Positions 1 through 10,067 of a stretch of DNA of 64,000 nucleotides are shown here, piece by piece. The notes under the pieces were generated by a model. The model was given only the letters and a program-made list of their open reading frames with translations. It had not been told where the DNA came from and did no database searches. Origin of the DNA: Hippasteria phrygiana (taxonomy: Eukaryota; Echinodermata; Asteroidea; Valvatida; Goniasteridae); assembly GCA_037893225.1 (NCBI GenBank), contig JAZGUH010000141.1, forward strand, positions 744,001 through 808,000. Reading direction: 5' to 3'. The position numbers and the translations under genes were made by a program. Position 1 is the stretch's first letter. Every line of letters begins with the position of its first letter.

Positions 1-525
1 AATATTTGCGTATGTATATTAAACAACTGAACTCGTTGCCAATGGCTAAATTGCGTCAACGTATTTTCCAATAGAAAACTCAGAAGAGTGTATAATAAAC
101 AAATACATAAACAGGCATAAGTAGGCCCTAAATAATAAAGAAACTATCCAACTTTAAGTACCCATACCAAAACAACGCTTGTAACGTCACAAAGACGAAT
201 TGACAAAAATCTATAGTGTACAAAAACAAGGCGCGACATCAGCATAATGTGTCATGGGCATGTAATTCTTTAACGATTTCTCATAGGGTCCAATCGCTGA
301 TCATTTTGAAAGTCCAATTCACGGTCTTACAGCTGTAAGTTAAGATTAGGAGTAAGCACAGTGACCAGCCCATGACACGTCATCATGCAAACCTAGACAC
401 TATGTTGTATGTCCAACAAAAGCCGGCCGCCGCAGCAATTGTGGGTATAATCAACACAAATTGTCTTGGCAACATTGTAAATGTTATTGACACTGTAACT
501 TATCCAGCAAAATCACCAGCAAAAT

Positions 526-764
<239 letters not shown>

Positions 765-828
765 CATTTATCACCGTAACGATTGCCATAATGTGTACTC
801 GTTGCTATCATCGGTAATAATTATCATC

Positions 829-948
829 ATTGTCACAACTGTCAGTATATATTACCCCCGTTGTCACAATCGTCACTCTTGCCAGTTGTCACAATCGTCA
901 CTATTGTTATTGTTGCCACAATTATCACAACTATCATTATTGTTATAC
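829..948 (+). repeat. Degenerate TTGTCACAATCGTCA minisatellite
   Basis: Imperfect repeats of a roughly 15-24 bp unit built from TTGTCACAA, TCGTCAC and TATTGTTATTG follow the CAG tract almost directly. Short overlapping open frames here are repeat artefacts. No function is apparent. Confidence 0.75.
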
Positions 949-1126
949 CACTATCAAGTTTGCCTGTACATATTCCCCTTCACCTGACGATCTTTCCTGC
1001 TTCAAGGGGAACGTTAATTCCTACCTCTTGTGTCTTTCATTTTTTTTTATAGCTCCGTAACTGGCTTTTAGCCTTGTTCGGGGCGAACTTGCATTAAAGA
1101 AACAAAAACAGAACGAGACGTAAGAT

Positions 1127-1156
1127 GTGTTTGTGGACAAACACAGAGCTGTTTCG
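1127..1156 (-). repeat. Relic of a hairpin also found in the 9-15.7 kb element
   Basis: GTGTTTGTGGACAAACAC followed by AGAGCTGTTT is the reverse complement of the AAACAGCCCTGTGTTTGTCC ACAAACAC motif that occurs near 12740 and 15438 in the large CRE-rich element. It is probably a solitary end or degraded copy of the same family. No long arm could be delimited around it. Confidence 0.5.
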
Positions 1157-3999
1157 TTACGTAATCGGTACGTGAAGTCTGAACGATCGAGGATTTGGAA
1201 AGAACTCGATCGTACGTGAAGTATGACTCGTGGCAAGACAGCCAAGATAATTCTAAGCACAATCACATTGACCGAGTGAGAATATGAACTAAGTGAATTC
1301 CATCAAGGCAAAAGGCAGCCCCACTTTCCCATGAAGAAACAAACCACACAGCCCGGGCCCGTGTATAGCACGCACTGCGAGGGAACTGACTTTTAATAAC
1401 TTATATTTTTTCCACTGCAACATCCCGCAAGCAACGGGGGGAAGAAATTACGGAGCTGCGCTCACGTTCGATCCTCGAGTATTCAATAAAACACTGCCAT
1501 ATATCCCCTGGTCTTGCCTGCAACTATCTGGCGCACAATATTAACACTGCCCCAGTCCTGTGTTCCAATTAGATCTACAAGTGTATACGGCCGTATAGCG
1601 AGCTATGAAATCATAATAGGAACAGACAGCAAATATTACATGTTGTTCTACTGACTTGCACTTGTTGCCCTAAGGGAAGAGAGAGTAAGAGAAGGAACAT
1701 GAACTTTTGGTTTAGGGAGCGACAAAGAAAATTACTGGGTGAGGTAAAGTACGGGCCCCGCTAGATACAGAGGACTGGAGAGGGGAGGTTTGTAGGACTC
1801 TTGATGAACTGCCACTGTGATTAAACAAATGTGGTGCAGTACCGTCCGTGCTTTCGGGAATCACCGTGAAAATAATTTTTCAAACTGAATCGCCAATTTG
1901 CACGCGTTTAATAAGTTATGGGTTTTCCATTGAGTTTCCACAAAACCAACGACCGACAAGTAACACCTTTATTAATTAATAAGTTTGAAATTTTGAACGC
2001 TCCTAATTCCCACAGTACCGTATTGATTCATATAAATCTTCGCGCGTTCCACATAATAAAACAGTATAATTAGGACGAATAATAGATACATTGCACATAC
2101 AGTGCTTTTTTTGTTCAACAGTAGTTTTCTTCCGTAATATGTTAGTATTTGGGAAATCCAAGTTCAAATTTTGCACTCAGAGTACGGAAAGAGCAGATTC
2201 AAAAGTTATGATATGGCATTGCTAGAGCCGACAATACAGTTACTTCGTGTGATTCAACATTTACATGAAATACAACAAAATATAAAAGTTTGAGATCAAT
2301 CCGTAACCTGGGTCACGAGAAAACAGTGACAAAAAATGATCCGTTTTAAGTTATCTTGCGCACGTTCATAATTATGCCCTTATTTGCCATGGCGTTTTCA
2401 CATGCAATTTCTCAAAGATTACAGATTTTTAGGGGGAAATATTTCTCAGGATTGGTACCTACTGACACCATTTTCATATACAGGATGTCCTTAAAACAAA
2501 CCTATTTTGTTTTATATATTATGATACCATTACATTTTTCATTTTTTAAGAAGCTCAACTTTGAAAAAAATCTGCTGTTCCGGTACCTGATCCTAAAAAG
2601 TGGTTGAGGTTAGACACATTAATAAGAGCTATCTACATGATCTATCAAAGACCTACTCCAGGCAGATGAAATTTAAATATATTAACCATCAGCTTACCGT
2701 TTCTTGGAAATAATATTAGTCTCAATACCTGAGATTGCATTTGCATCTGTGACATTGAGCGCGAAATTCTACGGAATCCATTCGATGACGTCATTATGAC
2801 TAAAATCAAATTGCAATTCCAGACGAAATGCTGTCACGTCGTCGAGAAAATGGCTGGAATTTCTAACATGGCTCGAGTTCGTTCGAGATTTCTGTAAACA
2901 TAATTTTCGAGCAGTTGCTACTTTTCTCAACCCTTCAGAATTCTGTCTGTTGGAGCTCGCATATGTCTCTGTCATTGATAAACGGTGCACTGAGTTCACT
3001 CAGAGGTTAACTGGTTTGTTGGTTGTATAACGAGAGGGCGCTAGACACGTTTTGCGATACAAAAATTAGGCGGCTTGCCTACAGACGCGTGGTGGCGCTA
3101 TAACACTTAGTTGAAGAAACTGTGTGTTCTCGTGCAAAATGGATAAACGCCTTGGACAAAATTAGGACGTACGTTACGAAGTAAGAATATAATCTTTTAA
3201 AAGAAGGAGCATTATTTCCCCTTTCCAGGTGATACTTTCCAGTATTATATATTGTTTATGAAACAACACAGTGGACATTCAGCTCAACTTGCTTTCACAC
3301 ATAATATAATTATGTGAAAGCAATATTATTACTATGTGTTACAATACAAACAAGAGCTAAATAGTTATTTTCATTGCAAGTGGAAAGAAAGGTTGTAGTT
3401 TGTTAATTCTCAGATAATTATTACATAAATTTATGCAAGAGGGCGCCGTTTTGTTTTTGTCTTACAAGGCACTCATTGTCAAAATAGCAAAAGTACAAAC
3501 TCAGTCCTTCATAATCACCCACCTACACAGTTTAGAAGAAATACTGGCCACTACTATTATCCAAACAAGCTGTTTAACATGAAAAATCAAAATAAATAAT
3601 TTAGTAAGTATTATAATTTTAGGAAGTAATTATCAAGCACACACGCCATTTTTAATATGCGGGCGTCGCGTAGAAAGTATGACGTTGTTAATTCCTCGAG
3701 TTTAGATTTTTTGCACTGCGAGAGTGCGCTATTTCACATTAACGGTGGCAGATTCGGGGAGCTGTACCCGTAAAAAATCACTGCCTGGTCAGTTCTCTCT
3801 GTTTGTTTTCATACATGGCTGCCTACCTGTTAACAAATTTCCACAAAGCTGGACTTGATATATTATACAAACTTGCAATAAAAATAAATTCATCCTCACT
3901 ACATGTTCACAAGGCACCAAAAAGTGAGCTGAGAAGTGGTTGACATCCAATTTTGCCTTCTCAAGACAATTGTGATGGACACAGGGGGCGCTTTTATTC

Positions 4000-4185
4000 T
4001 AGGCAATGGCTTCGGCTTTGTCTCCAGCTATTTCCAGTTCCATTGAATACTTGAACAAAATAAACAGGCTGCGGCTATGGGTTCAAAAGAAAGGCTTTGA
4101 TGTACATTTAGATAAAAAGGCCAAAGTCAAATGCCAAAGTCAAATGTCAAAAGCCAAAGTCAAATGCCAAAAGCCAATTTGAAAG
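4000..4185 (+). repeat. Diverged copy of the 8.16-kb MITE plus short tandem repeat
   Basis: The block from about 4000 to 4115 (ATGGCTTCGGCTTTG, CATTGAATACTTGAACAAAA, CAGGCTGCGGCTATGGGT, CTTTGATGTACAT) matches, with divergence, the interior of the element at 8164-8375. It is followed at 4119-4180 by about four imperfect copies of CCAAAGTCAAATG. No coding potential is supported. Confidence 0.55.
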
Positions 4186-5317
4186 ATGGCAGTGTATTCA
4201 CTTAAACCCAAACAGCACCCTCCTACTGTGTCATGCATATCTCAAGAAGACTAATAAGGCAAACAAAACCCCGTTGTGTTGCCCTCGGACCGACAGACCG
4301 TAAAAATCAACAGATTCAGGGTCGGGTTTTGTTGTTGTTGAAAAAATAACAGCCTCTCTGTCTCAAAAGTGTTTGTATTTGATGTACCTTCTCTTTACTA
4401 TGCGTATTGTTATGTAAAAAATGAAACCAGTGGGTTCGTCCAACGTTTAGGCCTACACATGCCCGGGTGAGCGTGAATATCGACGACTCCGATCCGTCGC
4501 GCTCGTCAAAGTTCCATCCGGGCTGAAGAGTAGCCTAACTAAAAACCCTAAATTTAGGTATGGGGAGGTCTAGCAAGAAAAAGAACAAGGACAACGCATG
4601 TGGAAATGCTATGTACATACAACCAATTTAATCTCTTTCAGACATGTATACATTGTAGCGGAAGAGTCGAATCGAATTGGCAAAAAACTTCGTCGTATCT
4701 CTCGATGTTTACAACAACCGAGAGAGAATTGCAACCAACTTGCTTCTTCTTCGAATCGGTCACATGACGGTATTGCTTAACCTCGTCCACAGGGCTTACT
4801 TTATTTTCAACCTCGTGTCCAATAAAATTAGATGAGCAAAAAAAAATATTCCGACCGACTGGCCCTCTTTTCCAATTTTACCTGTCCGAGAGCCACACAC
4901 ATTTTTTTGGGCCCTAAGGAATAAATCATGAAGACATAACAAAGACTATTAAGGCAATTAAAGAAACACAACCCAAACATCGTTACTGTGGGTACGATCG
5001 TGTCACACCGTGCTATTTCCCACCATGCCTTGATCCGCGGTATTGTGTAATTTAAATATCCATCTATTTTGGATATTTTAAATAAGTCTGCCAGCCAATC
5101 AGAAATTGCCATTTTTGTTTGCTGTTTTGTCATTTTGGGGTCAACACCTGCACAAACACCTGCTGAACTTTGGAAAATTGAGTATGTATAAATGATGACA
5201 AATCAGCATCGTTTACACCTTACGATGGTTAATGAAGGAACGTGAATTCAACCCAAGAGTCGAGAACTCCACCCTCAAGATGCTTGTCTTAAAAAGAACC
5301 TCGAGGAAGGAACCTAC

Positions 5318-5442
5318 CTCCATGGGGTATGCCTTGCCATTGACGGTATGTTCAGAGCCTCTGTCGTCCTCCTTCCCCCAGTGAAAAGTGAACTCGGCCA
5401 ACTCATATGAGGAGTCTGGTTCCAAGGGGCCTCCAGTCAGCA
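5318..5442 (-). CDS. CA8: Carbonic-anhydrase-related protein, CA8-type: exon 3
   Basis: This internal exon encodes [20 protein letters not shown], then [20 protein letters not shown] and ME. It matches the alpha-carbonic-anhydrase core (family pattern GGPL...YEL..F.FHWG...GSEHTVN.KA.PME) and is closest to CA8. In CA2 numbering the zinc ligands H96 (in FHWG) and H119 (in SEHT) are present, but the first ligand H94 is Thr (EFTFHWG; human CA8 has Arg here). The protein is therefore expected to lack CO2 hydratase activity. The acceptor is ATACAG at 5448-5443 and the donor is GAG|GTAGGT. Two bases complete a codon split with exon 2 (phase 1) and the exon ends in phase 0. The splice position after PME matches the vertebrate gene as I remember it. 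The vertebrate relative is a cytosolic partner of the IP3 receptor. Confidence 0.93.
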
Positions 5443-5743
5443 CTGTATGATCACAGAGATGGAAACAATATACGGCATTTAGTCTGGTACCATCGCAGGG
5501 GGTCAAACAAGCAAATCGGCTCTTTATGTGTGTTATTCCTTTTTATTTACAAATAATTTTGATATCACTTCATATCCCTTTCCCCTTACTTGAATGACTA
5601 AAATGATTCAGGGCTGGATCCCCCCCCCCCCCCTGCTCGTTGTCATTTGTTTGTTTTTTGCTTGATGGGGCCTACGCCTAAAGTTGCAAACCAGAAACCC
5701 TACATGTCTTATTTTGCCTATGGGTAAGAACAAAACAAAGTGG

Positions 5744-6027
5744 TTAAAGGCCGTGTACATGATTGGTCATTGTTGCAATTTTCAAAAATGGGCGGGTAGC
5801 CACGCGCGCCTTGACTAAAGGCTACATGGCAGTTTTCTAACGATTCCCAGCTGGAAATCGTTGGACGACGATATAAATTGCCACTTTTCTTGACAACGAC
5901 AGCACACCTGGTGCCATAATTTCACAGGATGATTGAGACTACTATTAACTTACAGTCTAGTAAGGTATTCTATAACAATTCAGTAAAAACAAATTGGAGA
6001 ATTACCAATCGTGTACACTACGTTTAA
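5744..6027 (+). mobile_element. TTAA-bounded MITE, family A, copy 1 (internally deleted)
   Basis: The left end is TTAAAGGCCGTGTACATGAT and the right end reads CCAATCGTGTACACTACGTT TAA, an inverted pair bounded by TTAA. Most of the left half seen in the 61968-62442 copy is missing: the sequence jumps from GCAATTTTCAAAAATGGGCG directly to GGTAGCCACGCGCGCC. No open frame is present. TTAA target duplications are typical of piggyBac and Kolobok superfamilies; assignment between them is not possible here. Confidence 0.8.
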
Positions 6028-6059
6028 ATGGCGCCACCAATAATGAGATGGTGTGTCAG

Positions 6060-6178
6060 CCCCCCCCCCCCCCTCCCCCTTGCTTGTAACATTTTTTTCG
6101 CAGACGCAACATTTTGGGAGTCACCTTTCTGGGCAAATTTCAGAAACCCCCCCTGCAAAAAATCCTGGATCCGCCCCT
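6060..6178 (+). repeat. C-rich fragment ending in CTGGATCCGCCCCTG
   Basis: A poly-C run (6060-6073) is followed by a segment that ends AAAAATCCTGGATCCGCCCC TG. The terminal CAGGGGCGGATCCAG-type inverted repeat is common in non-autonomous hAT-like elements of invertebrates and is also present at 60287-60511. Only the right end is convincing here, so it is annotated as a fragment. Confidence 0.5.
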
Positions 6179-6684
6179 GCATAAGTACACTTTTTATTAT
6201 TAGACGCCGTTATGAACAGAGCAAGTGAAACAATCACACGCAGATATTGTGAGTGACCAGCACAAAAACACCTGTTGATCTCTGAAAGCTGGATTGATTC
6301 ACGTATAATTTGACATAATTTACACTGTTTTGTAAAAGATGCTGTTCATAGTGAGAACATCAAGACAGGTATATCAATGATTAAGCACATATCAGTTGCC
6401 CCCTTCTCCGCAGCCCCGCCCCAGACGTCAGGATAGGTATTTTTTTCCTTCCCAAGGGTGAGTACTTTGGCCCATAAAATCAGCCCTATACTTTTGTACA
6501 GGAGAATGATTCCCAGGGGTGGGGATTTGGTCACTTCCAGAATGACAATCCCAACATTGGGGGTGAGGAAGTGCAGGGGAGGAGTGGGAAACCATTATTT
6601 GATTGGTGGTGCATTATAGCTCTATACACAGCGGCGGCGATTCCTCACCAATGTTGGGGGAGATGGAGGCAAAATCACATAGCC

Positions 6685-6895
6685 AACAATAATAATTGTT
6701 AAGCCTTTTGTACTCAGTGTCTCTTGCGTAGCCTATACTAGGAAATTTTGAAAATGTGTGTTGATCTTTGTGTGTTCTAGTGATCCATACTGGTCCATGT
6801 AAAAGCCAATGACCCATAAAATGTATATGACAAGTGGAAAATTATTGGGGGGCATAGCCGTCCCCCCCTCCCCCGGGATCGCCGCCCATGCAGCA
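6685..6895 (+). repeat. Dispersed repeat E, copy 1
   Basis: The segment shares collinear blocks with 59385-59632: AATAATTGTTAAGCCTTTTG TACTC, GTGTCTCTTG, GAAAATGTGT, TGATCTTTGTGT, CATGTAAAAGCCAATGA and GGATCGCCGCCCATG, in the same order and orientation. It ends in a C-rich tract. No coding potential is seen, and I do not recognise the family. Confidence 0.75.
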
Positions 6896-7068
6896 CGGGA
6901 AGAGAAAGTTAAACGCTATTTAAAGGCGTAGCCTACCTGATCTTGGGGGCGGTTCTGATTTCCCAAGGACAGCCATGACACCGTCTACAACACCAAAAGA
7001 ACAGTCACCGATATTGAAATCATTTCATCATAAATACAATCAATCTCAGTGCAGAAGTTCCTGAATGT

Positions 7069-7682
7069 GTGATCTATTATTTCGTCCCCGTTTTCACGAA
7101 GAGACACACATGTCAAAAATGACAATTTTGTAAGCAAAACATCATTAATTTAAAAATTACATTAATGATGCAAGGGGCAGGCATCTCGATAATTGCATTT
7201 TGCGTTTTCACGAAGACGCGAACATGCCTGCCCCTTGAACGCGTACAAAAGGTATTGCACGGAAAGGCGTCAAAGTAGGTCAACCGAGATTTTCGTTTTT
7301 AAGAAGAGACACACATCTTTGTTACATTCTCAGCTGTAAACACGCGCGCCCCTTCCATATGGAAAAACACATTGAACAGAAAGGGCCTCAATGTAGGAAA
7401 ACTTGAATTTTCGTTTTCACGATGTACGAAGGGACGCGCATCTTTACTAATTAATTTAGGCTAATTAACCACCGTGTTAATTCTAATTACTGGGTTCACG
7501 TAAAAATTCACCTCTCGTAGAATCATGTGAATGTTTCCTTACTGCACAAAGTTGTTGCAAACTAGGATTGTTTGCAGTTTTAAAATAGGAGAAACTTCTC
7601 TTGCGATTATCTCGAATTAATGCTTTTTCTTCAAAATCCACATGTGCGTCTCTTCGTGAAAACAGTGACGATTTGTGATCAC
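7069..7682 (+). mobile_element. Foldback element M with GTTTTCACGAAGAGAC termini
   Basis: The left arm starts near 7069 (GTGATCTATTATTTCGTCCC then CGTTTTCACGAAGAGACACA CATGT). The right arm (7636-7682) is its inverted counterpart, ACATGTGCGTCTCTTCGTGA AAACAGTGACGATTTGTGAT C. The motif CGTTTTCACGAAG recurs internally (about 7200 and 7415), so the interior looks built from the termini. There is also a short inverted pair CATCATTAAT / ATTAATGATG near 7140-7180. No open frame. Confidence 0.75.
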
Positions 7683-8163
7683 GCCCTCTGTTGACAGAAC
7701 CAAAACGATTTCATCAATCCAACTTGGTACATTATTTTGTCGTGATCACTGCACACTCGCGGAACAACATCGCAGGGCTACTATAGTAAGTTGCTTTGAG
7801 TAATCTGTTGGCAGTGGATGTCCCAAAGTTTGGGAATGAAAAAGACTTTTTACTTTAATCGGTCCGTGCTTTGAAAAAAATGTTTTCCTTCTAAATATTT
7901 TGTGTGCTAATTTTGAAATTGCCATTGATGACGTCATTCTGACTGACACTGTGATGGCGATCCACTTGTTTACCGTTTTCAAGGTAAACAAAGAAAACTG
8001 GCTGGAGCTGAACCTGTAACCTCCAGATTGGTGTACCGGTGGCCTACCAACTTGTGGTTTGTTTAATGACAAGTGCATTCTGAACCGTGATAGCTAGTCG
8101 ATCCAAGGTTTATCAAGAATCATCGGGGAATCGTAAAGGTCAGGGAACCAGACTAGAAAAAAC

Positions 8164-8375
8164 TATGGCCATTTCTCAAACCTTGGCTCCGTTTTGGCTC
8201 GGCTTCGGCTTCGGCTTCGGCTTGATCTATTCCCCAGCTCCGATGCCAATCTGAAGCATTGAATGCATGTACAAAATATACAGGCTCCTGCTCTGGGTAC
8301 AAGACTTTGATGTACCTCAAGCAAAAACAGTGCCTAGGTCTAGTCACATCTGAGGACCAAGGTTTGAGAAATAGC
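8164..8375 (+). mobile_element. MITE N, inserted beside the exon 2 donor of the CA8-like gene
   Basis: The left end TATGGCCATTTCTCAAACCT TGG (from 8165) and the right end CCAAGGTTTGAGAAATAGC (8357-8375) form terminal inverted repeats of about 20 bp. The interior includes a (GGCTTC)n run at about 8200-8222. On the transcribed minus strand the element begins at intron position +9, directly after GTAAATAA. A diverged copy lies near 4.0 kb. Confidence 0.8.
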
Positions 8376-8383
8376 TTATTTAC

Positions 8384-8578
8384 CGGCTTTGTATTTAACG
8401 CTGATCTGCACTGTGTTACCGGTGTTGATCATCTCACATTCCCGACATAGAGCATAGTCCTGGTTGAGGCTAGGCTTGTTCAGGGTGCCGTCGTACACCG
8501 CTTGGCGCGAGTTGATGTTGATGGGCGACTGGCAATCTCCACGGGCTTCTGGGAAGTGGAGGCCCCACTCAGCGGTAC
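8384..8578 (-). CDS. CA8: Carbonic-anhydrase-related protein, CA8-type: exon 2
   Basis: The exon encodes TAEWGLHFPEARGDCQSPIN followed by INSRQAVYDGTLNKPSLNQD, YALCRECEMINTGNTVQISV and KYKA. EWG..FP.A.G..QSPIN is the N-terminal signature of alpha-carbonic anhydrases, and the paired Cys in LCREC and the asparagine-glycine turn before TVQI correspond to CA8. The acceptor is CTTGCAG|GT (CAG at 8581-8579). The donor GCCG|GTAAAT ends the exon in phase 1, matching exon 3. The first two bases complete the Gly codon split with exon 1. Its length of 195 nt is close to the corresponding vertebrate exon. Identity as CA8 rather than CA10/CA11 rests on the short N-terminus without a signal peptide and on the exon 3 substitutions. 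Confidence 0.94.
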
Positions 8579-9163
8579 CTGCAAGACGAGGAGGTTGGAG
8601 AAATTGAGCAAGATGCGTTTGAATGATGGAAGTGGTTAAATCAAGAAAGGAGAATTTGTTTTCTATTCATTATACTGAGCTACAAGGGGCAGAAGGGCAA
8701 CATTTTAACAGAAGGGCAAAATGAAAACCATTTTCAAAGATATTTTGCACTGAATTCTTCCAAACTGCGCAAGCATAAAGTAAAGTGTGCTCTTTCACCA
8801 TTCAAAACGCTCAAGCTATTTACTGACATGTGAGGGCGCTGTTGCTTTGATGTCATGATAGTATACAGTTTTGGGCAGTACAAAAATAAGTCAAAATTTG
8901 ACTCATTGTAGCAGTTTGAACGATAAATCTGTTTACTGACTCGCTACGAAGCACTCAAATAAAGCAGAAACACAAACCTTAAGAAAATTGACCGCGGAAA
9001 CAGTGTTTTTTAAAGTTGCTACATTTTTTGGCACAAATCAGCCACGATACTGAAGCTTTCATCTTGTGTGACTTCGATCGTATGCTCGTGAATTTGTTAA
9101 TTCACATTTGTATAAAATCCAAGAGATTTTTTAAAGGGGCATACAAGCCTTCAGAAAGGCAAA

Positions 9164-9366
9164 GTAGTTGGGTCATCTCCAGAAATTCCGTGACCGTGGA
9201 GAGCGAAGGTTTGTTTCTCAGCGGATTTGTCTTCTATGAAGGTAACATTTTAGCCGGGGTGTCCCTCCCAAAAGTGTGGGCTAACTCCGGGAGGGGGGTA
9301 AATAGATTAATACAGGGGTCAAAACTGAAAAATGCTTCGATTGCTGTAAAAAGCAAAGCAAACTAT
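9164..9366 (+). repeat. Left terminal inverted repeat of element Z
   Basis: Runs from about AGTTGGGTCATCTCCAG to GTAAAAAGCAAAGCAAAC and pairs with 15484-15686. An open frame across it (9016-9399) is coincidental: its translation has no known domain, and the inverted copy does not preserve the frame. Confidence 0.8.
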
Positions 9367-9857
9367 CCGTCTAATCATAAAGATTTAAAGAAGGTATAGT
9401 TTCTACTATCTACGACTTATGGTTACGGAGATATGAGATAAAATGTATCAAATGTCAAAGGTCAACAGAAAAGGTCAAACCTCTTTAAAATGCTCCGATT
9501 TCTTTGCGAATAGGCTCAAATTGTTCATCTGGTCACATTGTACTGCCTACCAAGTTTCCTTCACTTTATTAATTGACTCAAAAATCAAAGGTCAATAGAG
9601 TTCAATGGTAATGACCTTGTTTTCCCCCTATCTCGGTATCCGGATATAATAGATGGTGCAAACTATTGTTGCTTTAATCCTGTGACTAAATGAAAAATTT
9701 GAGCCTATTTGCAAAGAAATCGGAGCATTTTAAAGAGGTTTGACCTTTTCTGGTGACCTTTGACATTTGATACATTTTATCTCACATCTCCGTAACCATA
9801 AGTCGTAGATAGTAGAAACTATACCTTTTTTAAATCCTTATGATTAGACGGATAATT
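9361..9857. repeat. Large hairpin inside element Z (arms ~165 bp)
   Basis: 9361-9528 (AACTATCCGTCTAATCATAA ... GAATAGGCTCAAA) is the near-perfect reverse complement of 9692-9857 (TTTGAGCCTATTTGCAAAG ... CTAATTATCC region). A ~160-bp loop separates the arms. Landmarks present on both arms are TAGTTTCTACTATCTACGAC, GATACATTTTATCTCA, AAAGGTCAAACCTCTTTAAA and ATGCTCCGATTTCTTTGC. It may be a separate foldback element nested in Z. Confidence 0.85.
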
Positions 9858-10013
9858 GGCTGTTTTGGAAACTTTTCCAAAACAGCCCTTGTTTTCGTTA
9901 AGATTTTTTTTTTTTTCTTTTTTTTTGGCTGTTTCGGAAACTTTTCCGAAACAGCCCTTGTTTTCGTTAAGATTTTTTTTTTTTGCTGTTTTGGAAACTT
10001 TTCCAAAACAGCC
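9858..10013. repeat. Three tandem perfect palindromes (GGCTGTTTTGGAAA stems)
   Basis: Three units of a 14-bp stem hairpin (GGCTGTTTTGGAAA, then CT, then the exact complement) lie at 9858-9887, 9927-9956 and 9985-10013. Each is followed by CTTGTTTTCGTTAAGA and a T run. The middle unit has GGCTGTTTCGGAAA on the left and the matching TTTCCGAAACAGCC on the right, so one T-A pair is replaced by a C-G pair on both sides and the palindrome stays perfect. The third unit lacks the outermost G. Confidence 0.93.
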
Positions 10014-10024
10014 CTTGTTTTCGT

Positions 10025-10030
<6 letters not shown>

Positions 10031-10067
<37 letters not shown>
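10031..10067 (+). repeat. Poly-T tract
   Basis: About 37 consecutive T separate the short palindromes from the CRE array. Similar but shorter T runs precede later modules at about 12791 and 14335, so a T run appears to mark module starts. Confidence 0.9.

Larger units (their letters stand above)
5443..8383 (-). other. CA8-like gene, intron 2
   Basis: The donor is GTAAAT at 8383-8378 and the acceptor CAG at 5445-5443. The intron is 2.9 kb and almost half is recognisable repeat: a TTAA-bounded element (5744-6027), a GGATCCGCCCCTG fragment (to 6178), a dispersed repeat (6685-6895), a foldback element (7069-7682) and a MITE abutting the donor (8164-8375). I see no gene in 6180-6680 or 7683-8160. 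Confidence 0.85.

Noticed and set aside
9016..9399. 127-codon plus-strand frame
   Set aside because: Mostly the left terminal inverted repeat of element Z; the right copy does not keep the frame open and no domain is recognisable.
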